Shown: one piece after another, positions 1 to 9,927 of the stretch
How positions within the stretch are numbered: the stretch's first letter is position 1
How the letters are laid out: each line of letters starts with the position of its first letter
Source of the DNA: Methylocystis iwaonis
GTDB lineage: Bacteria; Pseudomonadota; Alphaproteobacteria; Rhizobiales; Beijerinckiaceae
Direction of reading: 5' to 3'
Length of the DNA: 64,000 nucleotides
NCBI RefSeq assembly: GCF_027925385.1
Contig: NZ_AP027142.1
Coordinates: forward strand, 186,001 to 250,000
The notes under the pieces: model-generated
What the model saw: the letters and a program-made list of their open reading frames with translations, nothing else
Database searches by the model: none
What the model was told of the DNA's origin: nothing
Program-made: the position numbers and the translations under genes

Positions 1-689
1 ATGGTCACGTAATTATTGACGTAGCCGAAGCTGCCGCCTTCGCTCCCCGCTTCGACGCCATTGATCTCCGCGCCGCTGCGCGTGCGGAAATTGATCGCGC
101 CGCCAACCGCGAAATTGCCGAACAAAGCCGAAGACGGCCCGCGATATACGTCGAAGCCGGCATAGGCGTGAGGATCGACCCAGTCGGCGCGGGAGAAGCC
201 ATCCGGCATCGCCATTCTGAAGCCGTCGTCCAAAAGAATGATCCTTTGGATCGCGCCGCCGACCCTGGCCCCCGAACCGCGGATCGAAATGGTCATATCC
301 CTTGGACCATTGCCCTGTTTGAAGGACACGCCGGGGCTGTAGCGAAGCATGTCGCCGACCGTGCCCAAGGGTTGTTCGGCGAAGGTTTTGGCGCTGATTT
401 CCGTGACGGTCTGACCGGTTGGCTCGCGGTAAATGGGGAGCTTCAATTTTTCGGGGCTGAAGCCCGGCGCGGCCTGCGCGCTGACGAGCGGCGAAGAGGC
501 GGGCGCGGCGCTCGGCCCGTTCAGCGCCAGTCGATTTGGGACGGCCCCCGCAGGCCTTCCGCCTGTGTGTTTTTGACGTTGCCCACCGATGTCGATCGTC
601 GGCAGATTTTGTTGCGCGTAGGCGTGAGAGTTCGCGACAATGGCGATAGCGAGCAGCGACGCGCCCGCGCTTAGAGACTTCCGGCACAT
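1..689 (-). CDS. TonB-dependent outer-membrane receptor, N-terminal part (3' end outside window)
   Basis: Reading the minus strand from the ATG at 689 gives an open frame that runs off the window edge, about 229 residues. Residues 1-26 look like a signal peptide (hydrophobic run ending SHAYAQ), followed by LPTIDIG, which resembles a TonB box, a Pro/Ala-rich linker, and from about residue 85 a plug domain with typical motifs: GDMLRYSPGV, ISIRGSG, DDGFRM, FDVYRGPSSALFGNFAVGGAINFRTR. The family imports siderophores, metals, vitamins or metal chelates across the outer membrane using TonB-ExbBD energy. The DUF2946 gene just upstream on the same strand hints at a metal, possibly copper; the substrate itself cannot be read from this fragment. 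Confidence 0.9.
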   Translation of the reverse strand, partial: MCRKSLSAGASLLAIAIVANSHAYAQQNLPTIDIGGQRQKHTGGRPAGAVPNRLALNGPSAAPASSPLVSAQAAPGFSPEKLKLPIYREPTGQTVTEISAKTFAEQPLGTVGDMLRYSPGVSFKQGNGPRDMTISIRGSGARVGGAIQRIILLDDGFRMAMPDGFSRADWVDPHAYAGFDVYRGPSSALFGNFAVGGAINFRTRSGAEINGVEAGSEGGSFGYVNNYVT

Positions 690-859
690 GGGAAGAAGCT
701 TTCGTATCTCGAAACAGGAAAGAACGCTCCAGAAGCGCTGCGCCATGCGATCACGCGATCGCTTGGGCCACAGATGATTGAGAACGCTTCGGGGCGCGGC
801 TTGCTGTCGTATCGGGCGGCGTCTCCTCGGAGGCGCGATCGATCGACGCAGGAAAAGAA

Positions 860-1273
860 CTAAATCGTCGGCGGCGCCGTGGCGGACCAAGCGGTCAGCG
901 CGCCCTGTATCGGCGCGGGCGGAATATCCACCGTTGGGAATTCGAGCGCCGTCGGCGCGTCAGGAAACTCTACAAGGAAGACAATCGCCGGGACGAGGCC
1001 AAGGCGCAGGAAATCCTTATCGCTGTCGAAGCGGCAAAAAACGCAGCAGTCGAGACCATCCGCATGATGATCCGTTTGATCGCCGGCATGCTCTCGCCGC
1101 TCGCAAATGGCGTTTTGGGGCGCGACAGTACGCTCGACGCCCACACGCGGCGCGCCAGCAGCCCAGAGCAGATTGCCGAAAACGCGCGGCGCGACGCTGA
1201 GAATAAGGCAAACGATCAGCAGCGCATGCACCAGGCGCGCTGCTAGAGCCGATCGTTTTACTTTCCGCCGCAT
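860..1273 (-). CDS. DUF2946-like small exported protein
   Basis: 137 residues. An N-terminal basic segment and hydrophobic helix (about residues 13-35) suggest a signal peptide or anchor. The centre carries a His/Cys cluster, HADGLDCCVFCRF, preceded by ICERREH; this layout (a single N-terminal helix, an ICxx segment, then His residues before a CxxC-like motif) matches DUF2946 proteins as I know them. These are poorly characterised, often lie beside TonB-dependent receptors, and several are linked to copper. It lies 170 bp upstream of the TonB receptor on the same strand, so co-transcription is plausible. The family call rests on motif layout only; metal binding is inference. Confidence 0.6.
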   Translation of the reverse strand: MRRKVKRSALAARLVHALLIVCLILSVAPRVFGNLLWAAGAPRVGVERTVAPQNAICERREHAGDQTDHHADGLDCCVFCRFDSDKDFLRLGLVPAIVFLVEFPDAPTALEFPTVDIPPAPIQGALTAWSATAPPTI

Positions 1274-1487
1274 GGCTTTAGGGAGTAATCCTCACAGCCA
1301 AGCTGGCGCAAGGTGGGCTAACAAAGGCCGTCTCATCTATTCTTGCCATGTTGCACATTCGCAACACATTGCTTGCATTCTTTTCGACGAGAGACCCGTC
1401 CATCGCGTTTCAGACGCTTGTGATCCCCACCCCCGCCCCGCTATGCTGCGCCGCCGAAGGCGCTGCAATCGGAAAGGCTTGCGGAAC

Positions 1488-3761
1488 ATGAATGAGAGCA
1501 TGAGCGATCGTCCCGTCGTCACCGACAAGGAGGCGCTGCTCTTCCACTCGCGCGGGCGGCCGGGAAAGCTCGCCGTCGTGTCGACCAAGCCCATGGCGAC
1601 GCAGCGCGATTTGTCGCTCGCCTATTCGCCGGGCGTCGCCGCGCCCGTGCACGCCATCGCCAAAGACCCGACGCTCGCCTTCGATTACACCACGCGCGGC
1701 AATATGGTCGCGGTCATCACCAATGGCACGGCGATCCTGGGCCTCGGCGATCTGGGGCCCCTCGCGGCGAAGCCGGTGATGGAAGGCAAGGCGGCGCTGT
1801 TCAAGCGCTTCGCCGACATCGATTCGATCGATCTCGAAGTCGACACCAAGGAGATCGACGAATTTGTCGCCGCCGTGCGCTATCTCGGGCCCTCTTTCGG
1901 CGGCATCAACCTCGAGGACATCAAAGCGCCCGAGTGTTTCGTGATCGAAGAGCGCCTGCGCGCGCTCATGGATATTCCCGTCTTTCATGACGACCAGCAT
2001 GGGACGGCGATTATCTCCTCCGCCGGCCTCATCAATGCGCTGCTGCTGACGGGCCGCGACATCAAAAATACGAAGCTCGTCTGCAATGGCGCCGGCGCGG
2101 CGGGCATCGCCTGTCTCGATCTCGCCAAGGCGCTCGGCTTCGATCACCGCAACGTCACGCTCTGCGACACCAAGGGCGTGGTCTATCGCGGTCGCGAAGC
2201 CGGCATGAACCAATGGAAGAGCGCGCACGCCGTCGAGACGAGCGCGCGCACGCTCGCCGAGGCGCTCGAGGGCGCCGACGTCTTCTTCGGCTTGTCCGTG
2301 AAGGGCGCGCTGACGCCCGACATGCTGAAATCCATGGCTCCGGACCCGATTATTTTCGCCATGGCCAATCCCGATCCGGAAATCACGCCGGAAGAAGCGC
2401 GCGCGGCGCGGCCGGACGCCATCATCGCCACGGGACGCTCGGACTACCCGAACCAGGTCAATAATGTCCTGGGCTTTCCCTACATCTTCCGCGGCGCGCT
2501 CGACGTGCGCGCCAAGACCATCAACATGGAGATGAAGATCGCCGCCGCGCAAGCGCTCGCCGATCTCGCGCGCGAGGACGTGCCGGACGAAGTCGCCAAC
2601 GCCTATCGCGGCGCGCGACCGCGCTTTGGCCGCGACTATCTCATCCCCGCGCCTTTCGATCCGCGCCTCATCTCGGTGATCCCGCCAGCGGTGGCGCGGG
2701 CGGCGATGGAGTCGGGCGTCGCGCGCCGTCCGATCATCGACATGAAAACCTATCGCGCCGAACTCTCGGCGCGACGCGATCCGGTCGCGGGCCTCATGCA
2801 GACCATCTATGAGCGCGTGCGGCGCGAGCCCAAGCGCGTCGTCTTCGCCGAAGGCGAGGAGCAACAGGTGATCCGCGCGGCGGTCGCTTATGTGAATCAG
2901 GAATTGGGCGAGGCGGTGCTCGTCGGGCGCGAGGATCGGGTGAGGGCCAACGCCGCCAACGCCGGCGTGGAGCTCGTTCCCGGCATCGAGATTCACAATG
3001 CGAAGCTGTCGCAACGCAACGGCGTCTATGCGCAGTTCCTGTTCGAGCGGCTGCAGCGCAAGGGCTTCCTGTTCCGCGACTGCCAGCGCCTCATCAATCA
3101 GGACCGCAACCATTTCGCCGCCGCCATGGTGGCGCGCGGCGACGCCGACGCCATGGTGACGGGCGTCACGCGCAATTTCTCCAATGCGCTGGAAGAAGTG
3201 CGCCGCGTCGTCGATCAGAAGCCCGGACATCGCGTCATCGGCGTGTCGCTCATTCTCGCCAAAGGCCGCGTTGTGGTCGTCGCCGATACGGCGATCACCG
3301 AATTGCCGGAAGCTACAGAGCTTGCCGAAATCGCGATCGAGGCGGCGGGCGTCGCGCGGCGCATCGGCCTCGTGCCGCGCGTCGCCATGCTGGCTTTCTC
3401 GACCTTCGGCTATCCGCCGGGCGAACGCACGGCGCGCGTGCACGAGGCGGTGCGCGTTCTCGACCAGCGCCGCGTCGATTTCGAATATGAGGGCGAGATG
3501 GGCGCCGACATTGCGCTCAACAAAGATTTGATGAGCGCCTATCCCTTCTCCCGGCTGAAGGATACGGCGAATGTCCTCATCATGCCGGCCTTCCACTCGG
3601 CGGCGATCTCGACCAAGATGCTGCAGGAACTGGGCGACGCCACCGTCCTCGGCCCGCTGATCGTCGGCCTCGACAAGCCCATCCAGATCGTCCAGCTCGG
3701 ATCGACTGACACGGAGATCGTGAATATGGCGGCGCTCGCGGCTTTCGGCCTCGGCGGCTAG
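1488..3761 (+). CDS. maeB: NADP-dependent malic enzyme with C-terminal phosphotransacetylase-like domain
   Basis: 757 residues. Catalyses oxidative decarboxylation of malate to pyruvate, feeding NADPH and pyruvate. Residues 1-425 are the malic enzyme part: the catalytic tyrosine region [10 protein letters not shown] (Tyr46), HDDQHGTA, and the dinucleotide-binding NGAGAAG at 200-206. Residues about 430-755 are a phosphate acetyl/butyryl-transferase domain, typical of MaeB-type enzymes, where it is regarded as regulatory rather than catalytic. The open frame continues upstream to 1107, but the ATG at 1488 follows a GGAAAGG stretch and matches the usual N-terminus; the ATG at 1500 is an alternative. 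Length fits the family. Confidence 0.96.
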   Translation: MNESMSDRPVVTDKEALLFHSRGRPGKLAVVSTKPMATQRDLSLAYSPGVAAPVHAIAKDPTLAFDYTTRGNMVAVITNGTAILGLGDLGPLAAKPVMEGKAALFKRFADIDSIDLEVDTKEIDEFVAAVRYLGPSFGGINLEDIKAPECFVIEERLRALMDIPVFHDDQHGTAIISSAGLINALLLTGRDIKNTKLVCNGAGAAGIACLDLAKALGFDHRNVTLCDTKGVVYRGREAGMNQWKSAHAVETSARTLAEALEGADVFFGLSVKGALTPDMLKSMAPDPIIFAMANPDPEITPEEARAARPDAIIATGRSDYPNQVNNVLGFPYIFRGALDVRAKTINMEMKIAAAQALADLAREDVPDEVANAYRGARPRFGRDYLIPAPFDPRLISVIPPAVARAAMESGVARRPIIDMKTYRAELSARRDPVAGLMQTIYERVRREPKRVVFAEGEEQQVIRAAVAYVNQELGEAVLVGREDRVRANAANAGVELVPGIEIHNAKLSQRNGVYAQFLFERLQRKGFLFRDCQRLINQDRNHFAAAMVARGDADAMVTGVTRNFSNALEEVRRVVDQKPGHRVIGVSLILAKGRVVVVADTAITELPEATELAEIAIEAAGVARRIGLVPRVAMLAFSTFGYPPGERTARVHEAVRVLDQRRVDFEYEGEMGADIALNKDLMSAYPFSRLKDTANVLIMPAFHSAAISTKMLQELGDATVLGPLIVGLDKPIQIVQLGSTDTEIVNMAALAAFGLGG

Positions 3762-3789
3762 CGCGCGGCCCGCCTCGAACTAAGGCTTT

Positions 3790-3910
3790 AGCCATTCCCG
3801 CGGGCTGAAAGCCCGACGGGAGCCGCAAAACCGCTGGTTTTGTTTGGGATTCCCAAGCGCTAGCTTTGCGAGCGCCGGGAGTGACGGCCCTACCAAACGG
3901 ATTTCATATT
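3790..3910. repeat. Dispersed palindromic repeat R2, copy a (diverged)
   Basis: Contains the R2 signature: ATTCCCGCGGGCTGAAAGCC, then a central GGTTTTG segment, GGATTCCC, and an AGCTTTGCGAGCG arm, ending with CAAACGGATTTC. Related copies lie near 12.9, 31.6, 43.2 and 47.6 kb. It fills the spacer between the convergent ends of maeB and the small minus-strand ORF. It is the most degenerate of the five copies. Confidence 0.75.
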
Positions 3911-4156
3911 AGAAATGATATGCAACAGGCTCGACATGGGTAGGCCATAGAAGAAGCCGAAGGCAAAATGGATCACGAGATTCGACGCGCCGAAGCCGAA
4001 GGCGAAAAGGCCGAGATTTTCCATCACGCTTCTCAGATATTGCCGGTTCCTGAGCTTCGACCGGCGGGGCGCGCGAAGGACGCGCGCTTCCTCAGGCTCC
4101 GGTTGCGCCACGGCGGCCGCCGCACCGCTGTTGAAGGAATAATGAAGACGGCTCAT
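3890..4156 (-). CDS. Hypothetical small protein with a C-terminal membrane segment
   Basis: 88 residues from the ATG at 4156 (MSRLHYSFNSG). An upstream in-frame start at 4249 is possible but has no good ribosome-binding site. The first half is Ala/Glu/Arg-rich and basic (RRSKLRNRQYLR). The second half (about residues 48-80) is strongly hydrophobic with LGLFAFGFGASNLVIHFAFG, probably one or two membrane-spanning helices. I do not recognise the family. The 3' end overlaps the tail of repeat R2 copy a, which lowers confidence. It lies between maeB (convergent) and hemA (same strand, separated by a terminator). Confidence 0.45.
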   Translation of the reverse strand: MSRLHYSFNSGAAAAVAQPEPEEARVLRAPRRSKLRNRQYLRSVMENLGLFAFGFGASNLVIHFAFGFFYGLPMSSLLHIISNMKSVW

Positions 4157-4372
4157 TGCGATGGCCCCATTTGCCGATGTGGTTGCCAGTTCGTGTCGAA
4201 AATAGAGGACACCACGCCGCCTAACCCCATTTGAACTTGCACGGGACAATTCTAATCAATCACACGGTTTTTTAACCATATGGCCCGGCCCAAGGCTTGG
4301 AGACCGTAGCACGCCGCGAGCGCTCGCGTCGCGGGCGGCGGGCGTGACAACGAGCGATCCGCTGCAACGAAA

Positions 4373-4400
4373 AGCCCCAGGCTGCATACAGCCTGGGGCT
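4373..4400 (-). terminator. Rho-independent terminator of hemA
   Basis: A perfect 12-bp inverted repeat (AGCCCCAGGCTG / CAGCCTGGGGCT) with a 4-base loop. On the minus strand it is followed directly by TTTTC. It starts about 35 bp after the hemA stop codon. Confidence 0.85.
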
Positions 4401-4434
4401 CGGATTTCACGACGATCTTAGACGAGCGACCGTA

Positions 4435-5721
4435 TTACTGCGCCGCGAGCTTGATCTCCGGATAGGTGCAGCGCTCGGCGCTCTTCTCGTCGACATGGAG
4501 ATGCGACGGCGGCTCGGCGAAGGCGATCCCGAGCGTCTGCCAGACATCGACCATTGCTTCGACGAGGTGAGCAATATGATCGTGCGTATGGCGAGGCGTC
4601 GGCGTGATGCGCAGGCGCTCGGAGCCCTTGGCGACGGTCGGATAGTTGATCGGCTGGATGTAGATATTGTGCCGCGTGAGCAGCAGATCGCTCGCCGCCT
4701 TGCACAGCTCCGCCTCGCGCACCATCACCGGCACGATATGCGAGCCGTTTTCCAACACCGGAAGACCGGCGGCGGCCAGCGCATGTTTGGTGATATGCGC
4801 CGCGCGCTGATGCGCGGCGCGCAGATCGGAGCGGCGCTTCAGCAGCCGGACCGCGGCGCAGGCGGCGGCGGCGACCGGCGGCGGCAAAGCGGTAGAGAAG
4901 ATGAACGCCGGCGCATAAGAGCGAATAGCGTCGATCACCGCGGCGTCGCCGGCGACATAGCCGCCCATGGCACCGAAGCCCTTGGCCAGCGTGCCCTCGA
5001 TGACGTCGATGCGGCCCATGACGCCTTCGCGCTCGCAGATGCCGGCGCCGCGCGGGCCATACATGCCGACCGCGTGGACTTCATCCACATAGGTCATGGC
5101 GCCGTAACGCTCGGCGAGAGCGGCAATCTCGGCGACAGGCGCGACATTGCCGTTCATGGAATAGAGGCTCTCGAAGATGACGAGCTTCGGCCGGTCGCCG
5201 GCTTCGATCAGCAGCTCTTCGAGATGGGCGAGGTCGTTGTGGCGGAAGATTTTCCGTTCCGCACGCGACCGCTTCACGCCCTCGATCATGGAATTGTGAT
5301 TCGAGGCGTCGGAGAGGATCACGCAATTGGGCAGCAGGTCGGCGATGGTCGAGATCGCCGCGAGATTGGAAATCCAGCCCGAGGTGAAGACGAGCGCCGC
5401 TTCCTTGCCGTGGAGGTCGGCGAGCTCGCGCTCCAGCTCCACGATCGCGTGGCTTGTGCCGGAAATATTGCGGGTGCCGCCCGCGCCGGCGCCGACTTTG
5501 CTGGCGGTCTCCACCATCGCGTCGATGACCTCGGGGTGCTGGCCCATGCCGAGGTAATCATTCGAACACCATACGGTGACGTTTTCGATAGAGCCGTCGT
5601 CTCGAATCCATCGGGCGAGGGGAAAGCTCTCAACGTCGCGCTCGAGATGCGCAAAGATGCGATAACGGCGTTCGTCCTTCAGACGGGAGACGGCCGCCTC
5701 GAAATATCGCCGATAGACCAT
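4435..5721 (-). CDS. hemA: 5-aminolevulinate synthase
   Basis: 428 residues. A PLP-dependent enzyme of the alpha-oxoamine synthase family that condenses glycine with succinyl-CoA to 5-aminolevulinate, the first step of heme (and bacteriochlorophyll/B12) synthesis in alphaproteobacteria (C4 pathway). Motifs: [50 protein letters not shown], and the PLP lysine Lys247 in [11 protein letters not shown]. The frame could begin at 5754, but MVYRRYFE at 5721 matches the usual family start, so 5721 was chosen. A strong terminator follows. Other heme genes in the window are hemE, hemJ and hemY, all unlinked to this one. Confidence 0.97.
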   Translation of the reverse strand: MVYRRYFEAAVSRLKDERRYRIFAHLERDVESFPLARWIRDDGSIENVTVWCSNDYLGMGQHPEVIDAMVETASKVGAGAGGTRNISGTSHAIVELERELADLHGKEAALVFTSGWISNLAAISTIADLLPNCVILSDASNHNSMIEGVKRSRAERKIFRHNDLAHLEELLIEAGDRPKLVIFESLYSMNGNVAPVAEIAALAERYGAMTYVDEVHAVGMYGPRGAGICEREGVMGRIDVIEGTLAKGFGAMGGYVAGDAAVIDAIRSYAPAFIFSTALPPPVAAAACAAVRLLKRRSDLRAAHQRAAHITKHALAAAGLPVLENGSHIVPVMVREAELCKAASDLLLTRHNIYIQPINYPTVAKGSERLRITPTPRHTHDHIAHLVEAMVDVWQTLGIAFAEPPSHLHVDEKSAERCTYPEIKLAAQ

Positions 5722-5945
5722 GTGACCCAACCCTCGATCTTTGACGCCCATCAAACCCAGACTGCCGGCCCCGTCCTGCCCAGCGCCTTGTTTGGACGTT
5801 TTCTTACATAGCCCATCCTAAGCCGGAAAGCGAGTGGCGGAACGTCGCGGCAGAGGCGTCGAGCTTGACGCTCTGGCCGCCGGTTCGCAGACCCGATATG
5901 GAGGCTGCCTAAAACTCGGCCGGGCTTAGTTAAAAGGCTAGCATT

Positions 5946-7703
5946 ATGAAATTCTTTAAGGTCGCGCTGGGCCTTGCCGCGCTTGCGACGGCGCCCGCCG
6001 CCGCCCAGGAAGAAGACCACGGGGGGCTCGGCGATTTCGACAAGATCGTGGTCATCTACCAGGAGAACCACAGCTTCGATAATCTCTATGGGCTCTGGGG
6101 CGAGGTCGGCGAGCGGGAGGTCAACGGCCTGCGCGCGCTCGAAGATGTCGAGCATTCCGGCCAGCCGGCGCCCTGGTGGACGCAGATCCGGTCCTCCGCC
6201 GACGGCTCCAAGCCCTATCTCTGCCTGCCGCAGAACGACGCCAATCTCACGTCGCCCGCGCCGCTCGCCACAGGCTGCACGGATAATACAGCGGGCGCCG
6301 GTTCGCCGATCAACAGCGCCTTTTACAATCGCCCGTTCAAGATCGACGACTATATCGCGGCGATCGACACAACCTGCCCGGCGCCCGGCGTCTCCGCGTC
6401 GAACGGCGTGGCGAAAGGCCAGGGACTGGCTGGCGGCTGCACGCGGGACATCGTGCATAATTTCTATTCCGAGCAGTATCAGATCAATGGCGGCCAGCAG
6501 AATCGCTATGTCACCGGCAGCAACGCCATGGGTCTCGTCATGGGCTATTACGACACCCGCAAGCTGCCGATCTATGAATATCTGCACCAGCCCGGCGCGC
6601 CGAAATATGTCGTCGAGGACAACTTCTTCCAGGCGGCCTTCGGCGGCTCCTTCCTCAACCATCAGTGGCTGATCGCGGCGAGGACGCCGGTCTTCGTCAA
6701 TCCGGTGACCGACGGCTCCGGCAACGACCTTCACTCTGTCGTCGACGCCAACGGCATGCCCACCAAGACGCCGCTCTATTCCTCGACGGACGCCGCGACG
6801 GCGGCGAAGCTTCGCGACAGGTCGCTGACCGCTTATTGCGCCGGAGACGCCCGCAATGCCGCGAAGCTGCCGCCTGCGCCCGCCGGCGTCGCCTGCGGCG
6901 ATTATGTGGTCAACACCACGCAGCCCAGGGCGTGGCCCTACGCGCCCGGAACCGCCGACGCGGAGCGCCTGCCGCCGCTCGCCGATAAGACGATCGGCGA
7001 TCTATTGACCGATAAAGTCACCGACTGGGCCTGGTATTCCGGCGGCTGGGACAACGCCGAGGGCAACACGAGCGGCAAGGGCTGGACGAATGGCGCCGGC
7101 GGCGTCTGCGCCGACCCCAACGCCAACCCGCAGACGATCGGCGGCGTGCTCCGCTGTCCGGATAAGAACTTCCAGTATCACCATCAGGCGTTCAATTATT
7201 TCGCCGCCTACGCGCCGGGGACGGACGCGCGCAAGGCGCATCTGCTCGACGAGGCCGAGTTCATCGACGCCGCCAAGAACGGAAAGCTCAAGGCTGTGAG
7301 CTTCGTGAAGCCGCTGGGCGCGGACAATGAGCACCCCGGCTATGCGAGCGAATCCACCGGCAGCAACCATCTCGTCGCGCTGGTTGACGCGATCGTCAAA
7401 GGCCCGGACGCCCAGAAGACGCTGATCGTCATAACTTATGACGAATTCGGCGGCGCCTGGGACCATGTGCCGCCGCCGCCCCACAACGCCGACAAATCGG
7501 CGCCGTCCGATCAATGGGGCCCCGGCACCCGCATCCCGGCGCTGGTCATCTCCGCTCGCTTCCGCCGCTCCGGCGTCGATAGCCAGGCGCATGACACGAC
7601 GTCCGTGCTGAAGCTGATCGAGGAACGCTTCGGCCTCCCGTCGCTTTCCACGCGCGACGCGGCGGTTCGCAGCCTCTCGACGGCGGTGATGATCGCCCGC
7701 TAA
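5946..7703 (+). CDS. Secreted phosphoesterase (phospholipase C / AcpA-type acid phosphatase family)
   Basis: 585 residues. A signal peptide at residues 1-21 (KFFKVALGLAALATAPAAAQ) indicates export. The phosphoesterase family domain starts at about residue 32 with KIVVIYQENHSFDNLYG (metal-binding Glu-Asn), continues with the GGSFLNHQWLIAA segment, and ends with VITYDEFGGAWDHVPPP and a C-terminal GTRIPALVIS strand. This set is typical of the PF04185 superfamily, which includes non-specific phospholipases C and acid phosphatases such as AcpA. The substrate cannot be chosen from sequence alone. It is a monocistronic unit with its own terminator. Confidence 0.85.
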   Translation: MKFFKVALGLAALATAPAAAQEEDHGGLGDFDKIVVIYQENHSFDNLYGLWGEVGEREVNGLRALEDVEHSGQPAPWWTQIRSSADGSKPYLCLPQNDANLTSPAPLATGCTDNTAGAGSPINSAFYNRPFKIDDYIAAIDTTCPAPGVSASNGVAKGQGLAGGCTRDIVHNFYSEQYQINGGQQNRYVTGSNAMGLVMGYYDTRKLPIYEYLHQPGAPKYVVEDNFFQAAFGGSFLNHQWLIAARTPVFVNPVTDGSGNDLHSVVDANGMPTKTPLYSSTDAATAAKLRDRSLTAYCAGDARNAAKLPPAPAGVACGDYVVNTTQPRAWPYAPGTADAERLPPLADKTIGDLLTDKVTDWAWYSGGWDNAEGNTSGKGWTNGAGGVCADPNANPQTIGGVLRCPDKNFQYHHQAFNYFAAYAPGTDARKAHLLDEAEFIDAAKNGKLKAVSFVKPLGADNEHPGYASESTGSNHLVALVDAIVKGPDAQKTLIVITYDEFGGAWDHVPPPPHNADKSAPSDQWGPGTRIPALVISARFRRSGVDSQAHDTTSVLKLIEERFGLPSLSTRDAAVRSLSTAVMIAR

Positions 7704-7724
7704 GGCATCGCAAGCTATCAAGGC

Positions 7725-7758
7725 CCCCGGTCGGCGCGCGAGCCCGGCCGGGGTTTTT
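7725..7758 (+). terminator. Rho-independent terminator after the phosphoesterase
   Basis: A CCCCGG...CCGGGG stem with GC-rich interior, followed by TTTTT at 7754-7758, about 20 bp after the stop codon. Confidence 0.8.
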
Positions 7759-7824
7759 CATGTGTGGCGGCGCAAGGCGCGGAGGCTCGCCATCGCCGAT
7801 CATCCCCTCGCCAGGAAGGAAGCG

Positions 7825-8298
7825 ATGGGTGAGATGGCGCTGGTCCAGCAAGAAGAGTTCACGGAGAGCTGCGGGCGCTTCGCGTCCCTGCCGACGGAGA
7901 CCGTCTTCGCCTATTGCAGCTTCGAGGGTTTCGAAATCTCCCGGCCGAGCGTCGGGGGCGTCATTCTTGGCTGCAGTTTCACGCGGATGAGCTGGTACTG
8001 GGAGCCGTTCAACACAGCCCTCATCTCGCGCACGAGTTTCGAGGACTGCGTCTTCCGCGGTTGCTCATTCCGGGGCGTCGACTTGCTCGATTGCGCCTTC
8101 ACGCGCTGCCGATTCGAACTCGACAATCTCGGCGGCGCTTGCCTCTTCAGCGACTGCCGGCTGGTCGCGTGCGTTTTCGAGAATTGCGCATTCGTGAAAG
8201 ACGAGCGGCCCGGCAAGCACGCGCCGCTCTTCGAGAAAAACCGCTTCTACGATTGCCGGCAAATCGGGACGCGCGGGGAGCGCCTGCCTTTCGGCTGA
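7825..8298 (+). CDS. Pentapeptide-repeat-like protein
   Basis: 157 residues. Between about residues 33 and 135 there are repeated aromatic/Cys positions of the A(D/N)LXX-like type, such as CSFEGFEIS, CSFTRMSWY, TSFEDCVFRGCSFRGVDLLDCAFTRCRF and CLFSDCRLVACVFENCAF, which should fold into a right-handed beta-helix. Unusually cysteine-rich for the family. No catalytic site is expected; function unknown. The ATG at 7825 is preceded by AGGAAGG at 6-bp spacing, which decides this start over the frame's earlier start at 7762. It ends 3 bp from the stop of the convergent peptidase gene. Confidence 0.75.
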   Translation: MGEMALVQQEEFTESCGRFASLPTETVFAYCSFEGFEISRPSVGGVILGCSFTRMSWYWEPFNTALISRTSFEDCVFRGCSFRGVDLLDCAFTRCRFELDNLGGACLFSDCRLVACVFENCAFVKDERPGKHAPLFEKNRFYDCRQIGTRGERLPFG

Positions 8299-8301
8299 GC
8301 C

Positions 8302-9687
8302 TCATGAGGCCAATGCATCCAGCACACGCGCCCAGCTACGCGCGCCCTTGTGGAAGGACGTGTAACTGTATTTCTCATTGGGCGAATGGATGCGGTCGTC
8401 GTCGAGCGCGAAGCCGATCATCAGCGCATCCATATTGAGGTCGCGCTTGAAGGCGCCGACGATCGGGATCGAGCCGCCGCAGCCGGTCAGCGCGGCCTCC
8501 TTGCCCCACTCCTCGCTGAGCGCCCGCCGCGCCCGGTTCAGCGCCTCGGAACCGAAGGGAAGCTGCAGCGCGTTGGAGGCGCCATGGTTGATGAACTCGA
8601 CCTTGGCGTCGGCCGGCAACCGCTCCCTCACAAAGGCGCGGAAGCTCTCCAGCACCGCTTTGGCGTCCTGCTTGCCGACAAGCCGGAAGGAGAATTTGGC
8701 GGACGCTTCCGCCGGCAGCACCGTCTTCGAGCCCTTGCCGGTATAGCCGCCGACGACGCCGTTCACGTCGCAGGTCGGCCGCGCCCAAATCTGCTCCAAT
8801 ATCCCGCGGCCCTTCTCACCGCCGATCCGCGTGAGGCCGATCTCGCCGAGCCACTTCGCCTCGTCGAAATCGAGTGCGCGCCATTGCTCGGCAATGTCTT
8901 CGGGGATTTCGGGCACGCCGGCGTAGAAGCCCGGGAGCGTCACTCTCCCTTCGTCATCATGCAGATCGGCGATGATTTTCGCGAGCACATGCACGGGATT
9001 GTTCACCGGCCCGCCGAACATGCCCGAATGCAGATCGTGGCTGGCAATGCGGATGAAAACTTCTTCCTGCGCCAGGCCGCGCAACATGACCGTGATCGCC
9101 GGCGTGGTCGCGTTCCACATGCTGGTGTCGCAGACGAGCGCAATGTCGGGCCGCGACAGCTCGTCCTTATTGGCGGCGAGGAAGCCGGGGAGGGAAGGCG
9201 AGCCCGTCTCCTCCTCGCCCTCGAAGAGGAAAGTGACGTTGCAGGGCAGGCCGCCGTTCGCTTCGAAGGCGCGGCAGGCCTCGACGAAGGTCATGAGCTG
9301 GCCCTTGTCGTCGGAAGCGCCGCGCGCCACGATCTCGTCGCCGTCCTTGCCGGCCACGAGACGCGGCGCGAAGGGGTCCGACTCCCAAAGTCCCAGCGGA
9401 TCGGCCGGCTGCACGTCGTAATGGCCGTAAAACAGCACATGCGGCGCATCCTTGCGCTTCGCCTTGGCGTGGCCGACGACGATCGGATGGCCGGGCGTCT
9501 CGCGTACATCGGCCGTATATCCCAGGCCCTTGAGCTGGTCCGCCAGCCAATTGGCGGCGCGCTGGCAATGCTGGGTATAGGCGGGGTCGGTCGAGACCGA
9601 GGGGATGCTCAAAAGGTCGAAGAGGCGCTGGGTCGACGCGGGGAGATTCGCGTCGATGGTGTTCAGGACGGCGTCGATCGTGGCCAT
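8302..9687 (-). CDS. M20 family metallopeptidase (dipeptidase)
   Basis: 461 residues. Dizinc hydrolase with the expected ligands and catalytic residues in order: GHYDVQPAD (His, Asp), ASDDKGQ (Asp), FEGEEETGS (Glu-Glu), CDTSMW, HSGMFGG in the dimerisation lid, and a late CGGSIPIV / DDRIHSPNE (His). This arrangement is typical of the M20 dipeptidase / CNDP-like group that cleaves dipeptides or acylated amino acids in the cytoplasm. The ATG at 9687 has AAGGA 10 bp upstream; an in-frame TTG at 9696 is less likely. Confidence 0.92.
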   Translation of the reverse strand: MATIDAVLNTIDANLPASTQRLFDLLSIPSVSTDPAYTQHCQRAANWLADQLKGLGYTADVRETPGHPIVVGHAKAKRKDAPHVLFYGHYDVQPADPLGLWESDPFAPRLVAGKDGDEIVARGASDDKGQLMTFVEACRAFEANGGLPCNVTFLFEGEEETGSPSLPGFLAANKDELSRPDIALVCDTSMWNATTPAITVMLRGLAQEEVFIRIASHDLHSGMFGGPVNNPVHVLAKIIADLHDDEGRVTLPGFYAGVPEIPEDIAEQWRALDFDEAKWLGEIGLTRIGGEKGRGILEQIWARPTCDVNGVVGGYTGKGSKTVLPAEASAKFSFRLVGKQDAKAVLESFRAFVRERLPADAKVEFINHGASNALQLPFGSEALNRARRALSEEWGKEAALTGCGGSIPIVGAFKRDLNMDALMIGFALDDDRIHSPNEKYSYTSFHKGARSWARVLDALAS

Positions 9688-9807
9688 GGGAATCAAGTCC
9701 TTCGCAGTTGGAGCGAAGCTAGTGCGAAGTTAGGGCGGAGAAAAGGCCGGAGAGATCACTGGCTCTAAGCCTGAGCGCGCGACCAGCCGTCATTGCGACG
9801 CTGCCAG

Positions 9808-9893
9808 CCGTCATTGCGAGGAGCGAAGCGACGAAGCAACCCAGGGCAGCCATTACGGCTCCTGGGTTGCTTCGCGTCGCTCGCAATGACGGC
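9808..9893. repeat. Dispersed palindromic repeat R1, copy a
   Basis: Begins CCGTCATTGCGAGGAGCGAA and ends with its inverted complement GCTCGCAATGACGG, enclosing GAAGCAACCCAG / CTGGGTTGCTTC arms. A truncated extra half (GTCATTGCGACGCTGCC) lies just before it at 9788. Other R1 copies: near 12.97, 21.69, 43.11 kb, and a derived one inside rsmA at 49.8 kb. No other feature is seen in the spacer 9688-9927. Confidence 0.9.
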
Positions 9894-9927
9894 CGGGGGG
9901 GTATTTGGGGCTCGCGACGCCAGACAG

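Noticed and set aside
13..687. 224-residue minus-strand frame at the left edge
   Set aside because: The alternative frame from the ATG at 689 encodes a clear TonB plug domain; this one is Arg-rich and out of frame.
1410..3596. 728-residue open frame on the minus strand opposite maeB
   Set aside because: His/Arg/Asp-rich translation typical of the antisense of a GC-rich gene; maeB on the plus strand has complete domain motifs.
4495..5811. 438-residue plus-strand frame
   Set aside because: Antisense to hemA, low-complexity Asp/Arg/Gly composition.
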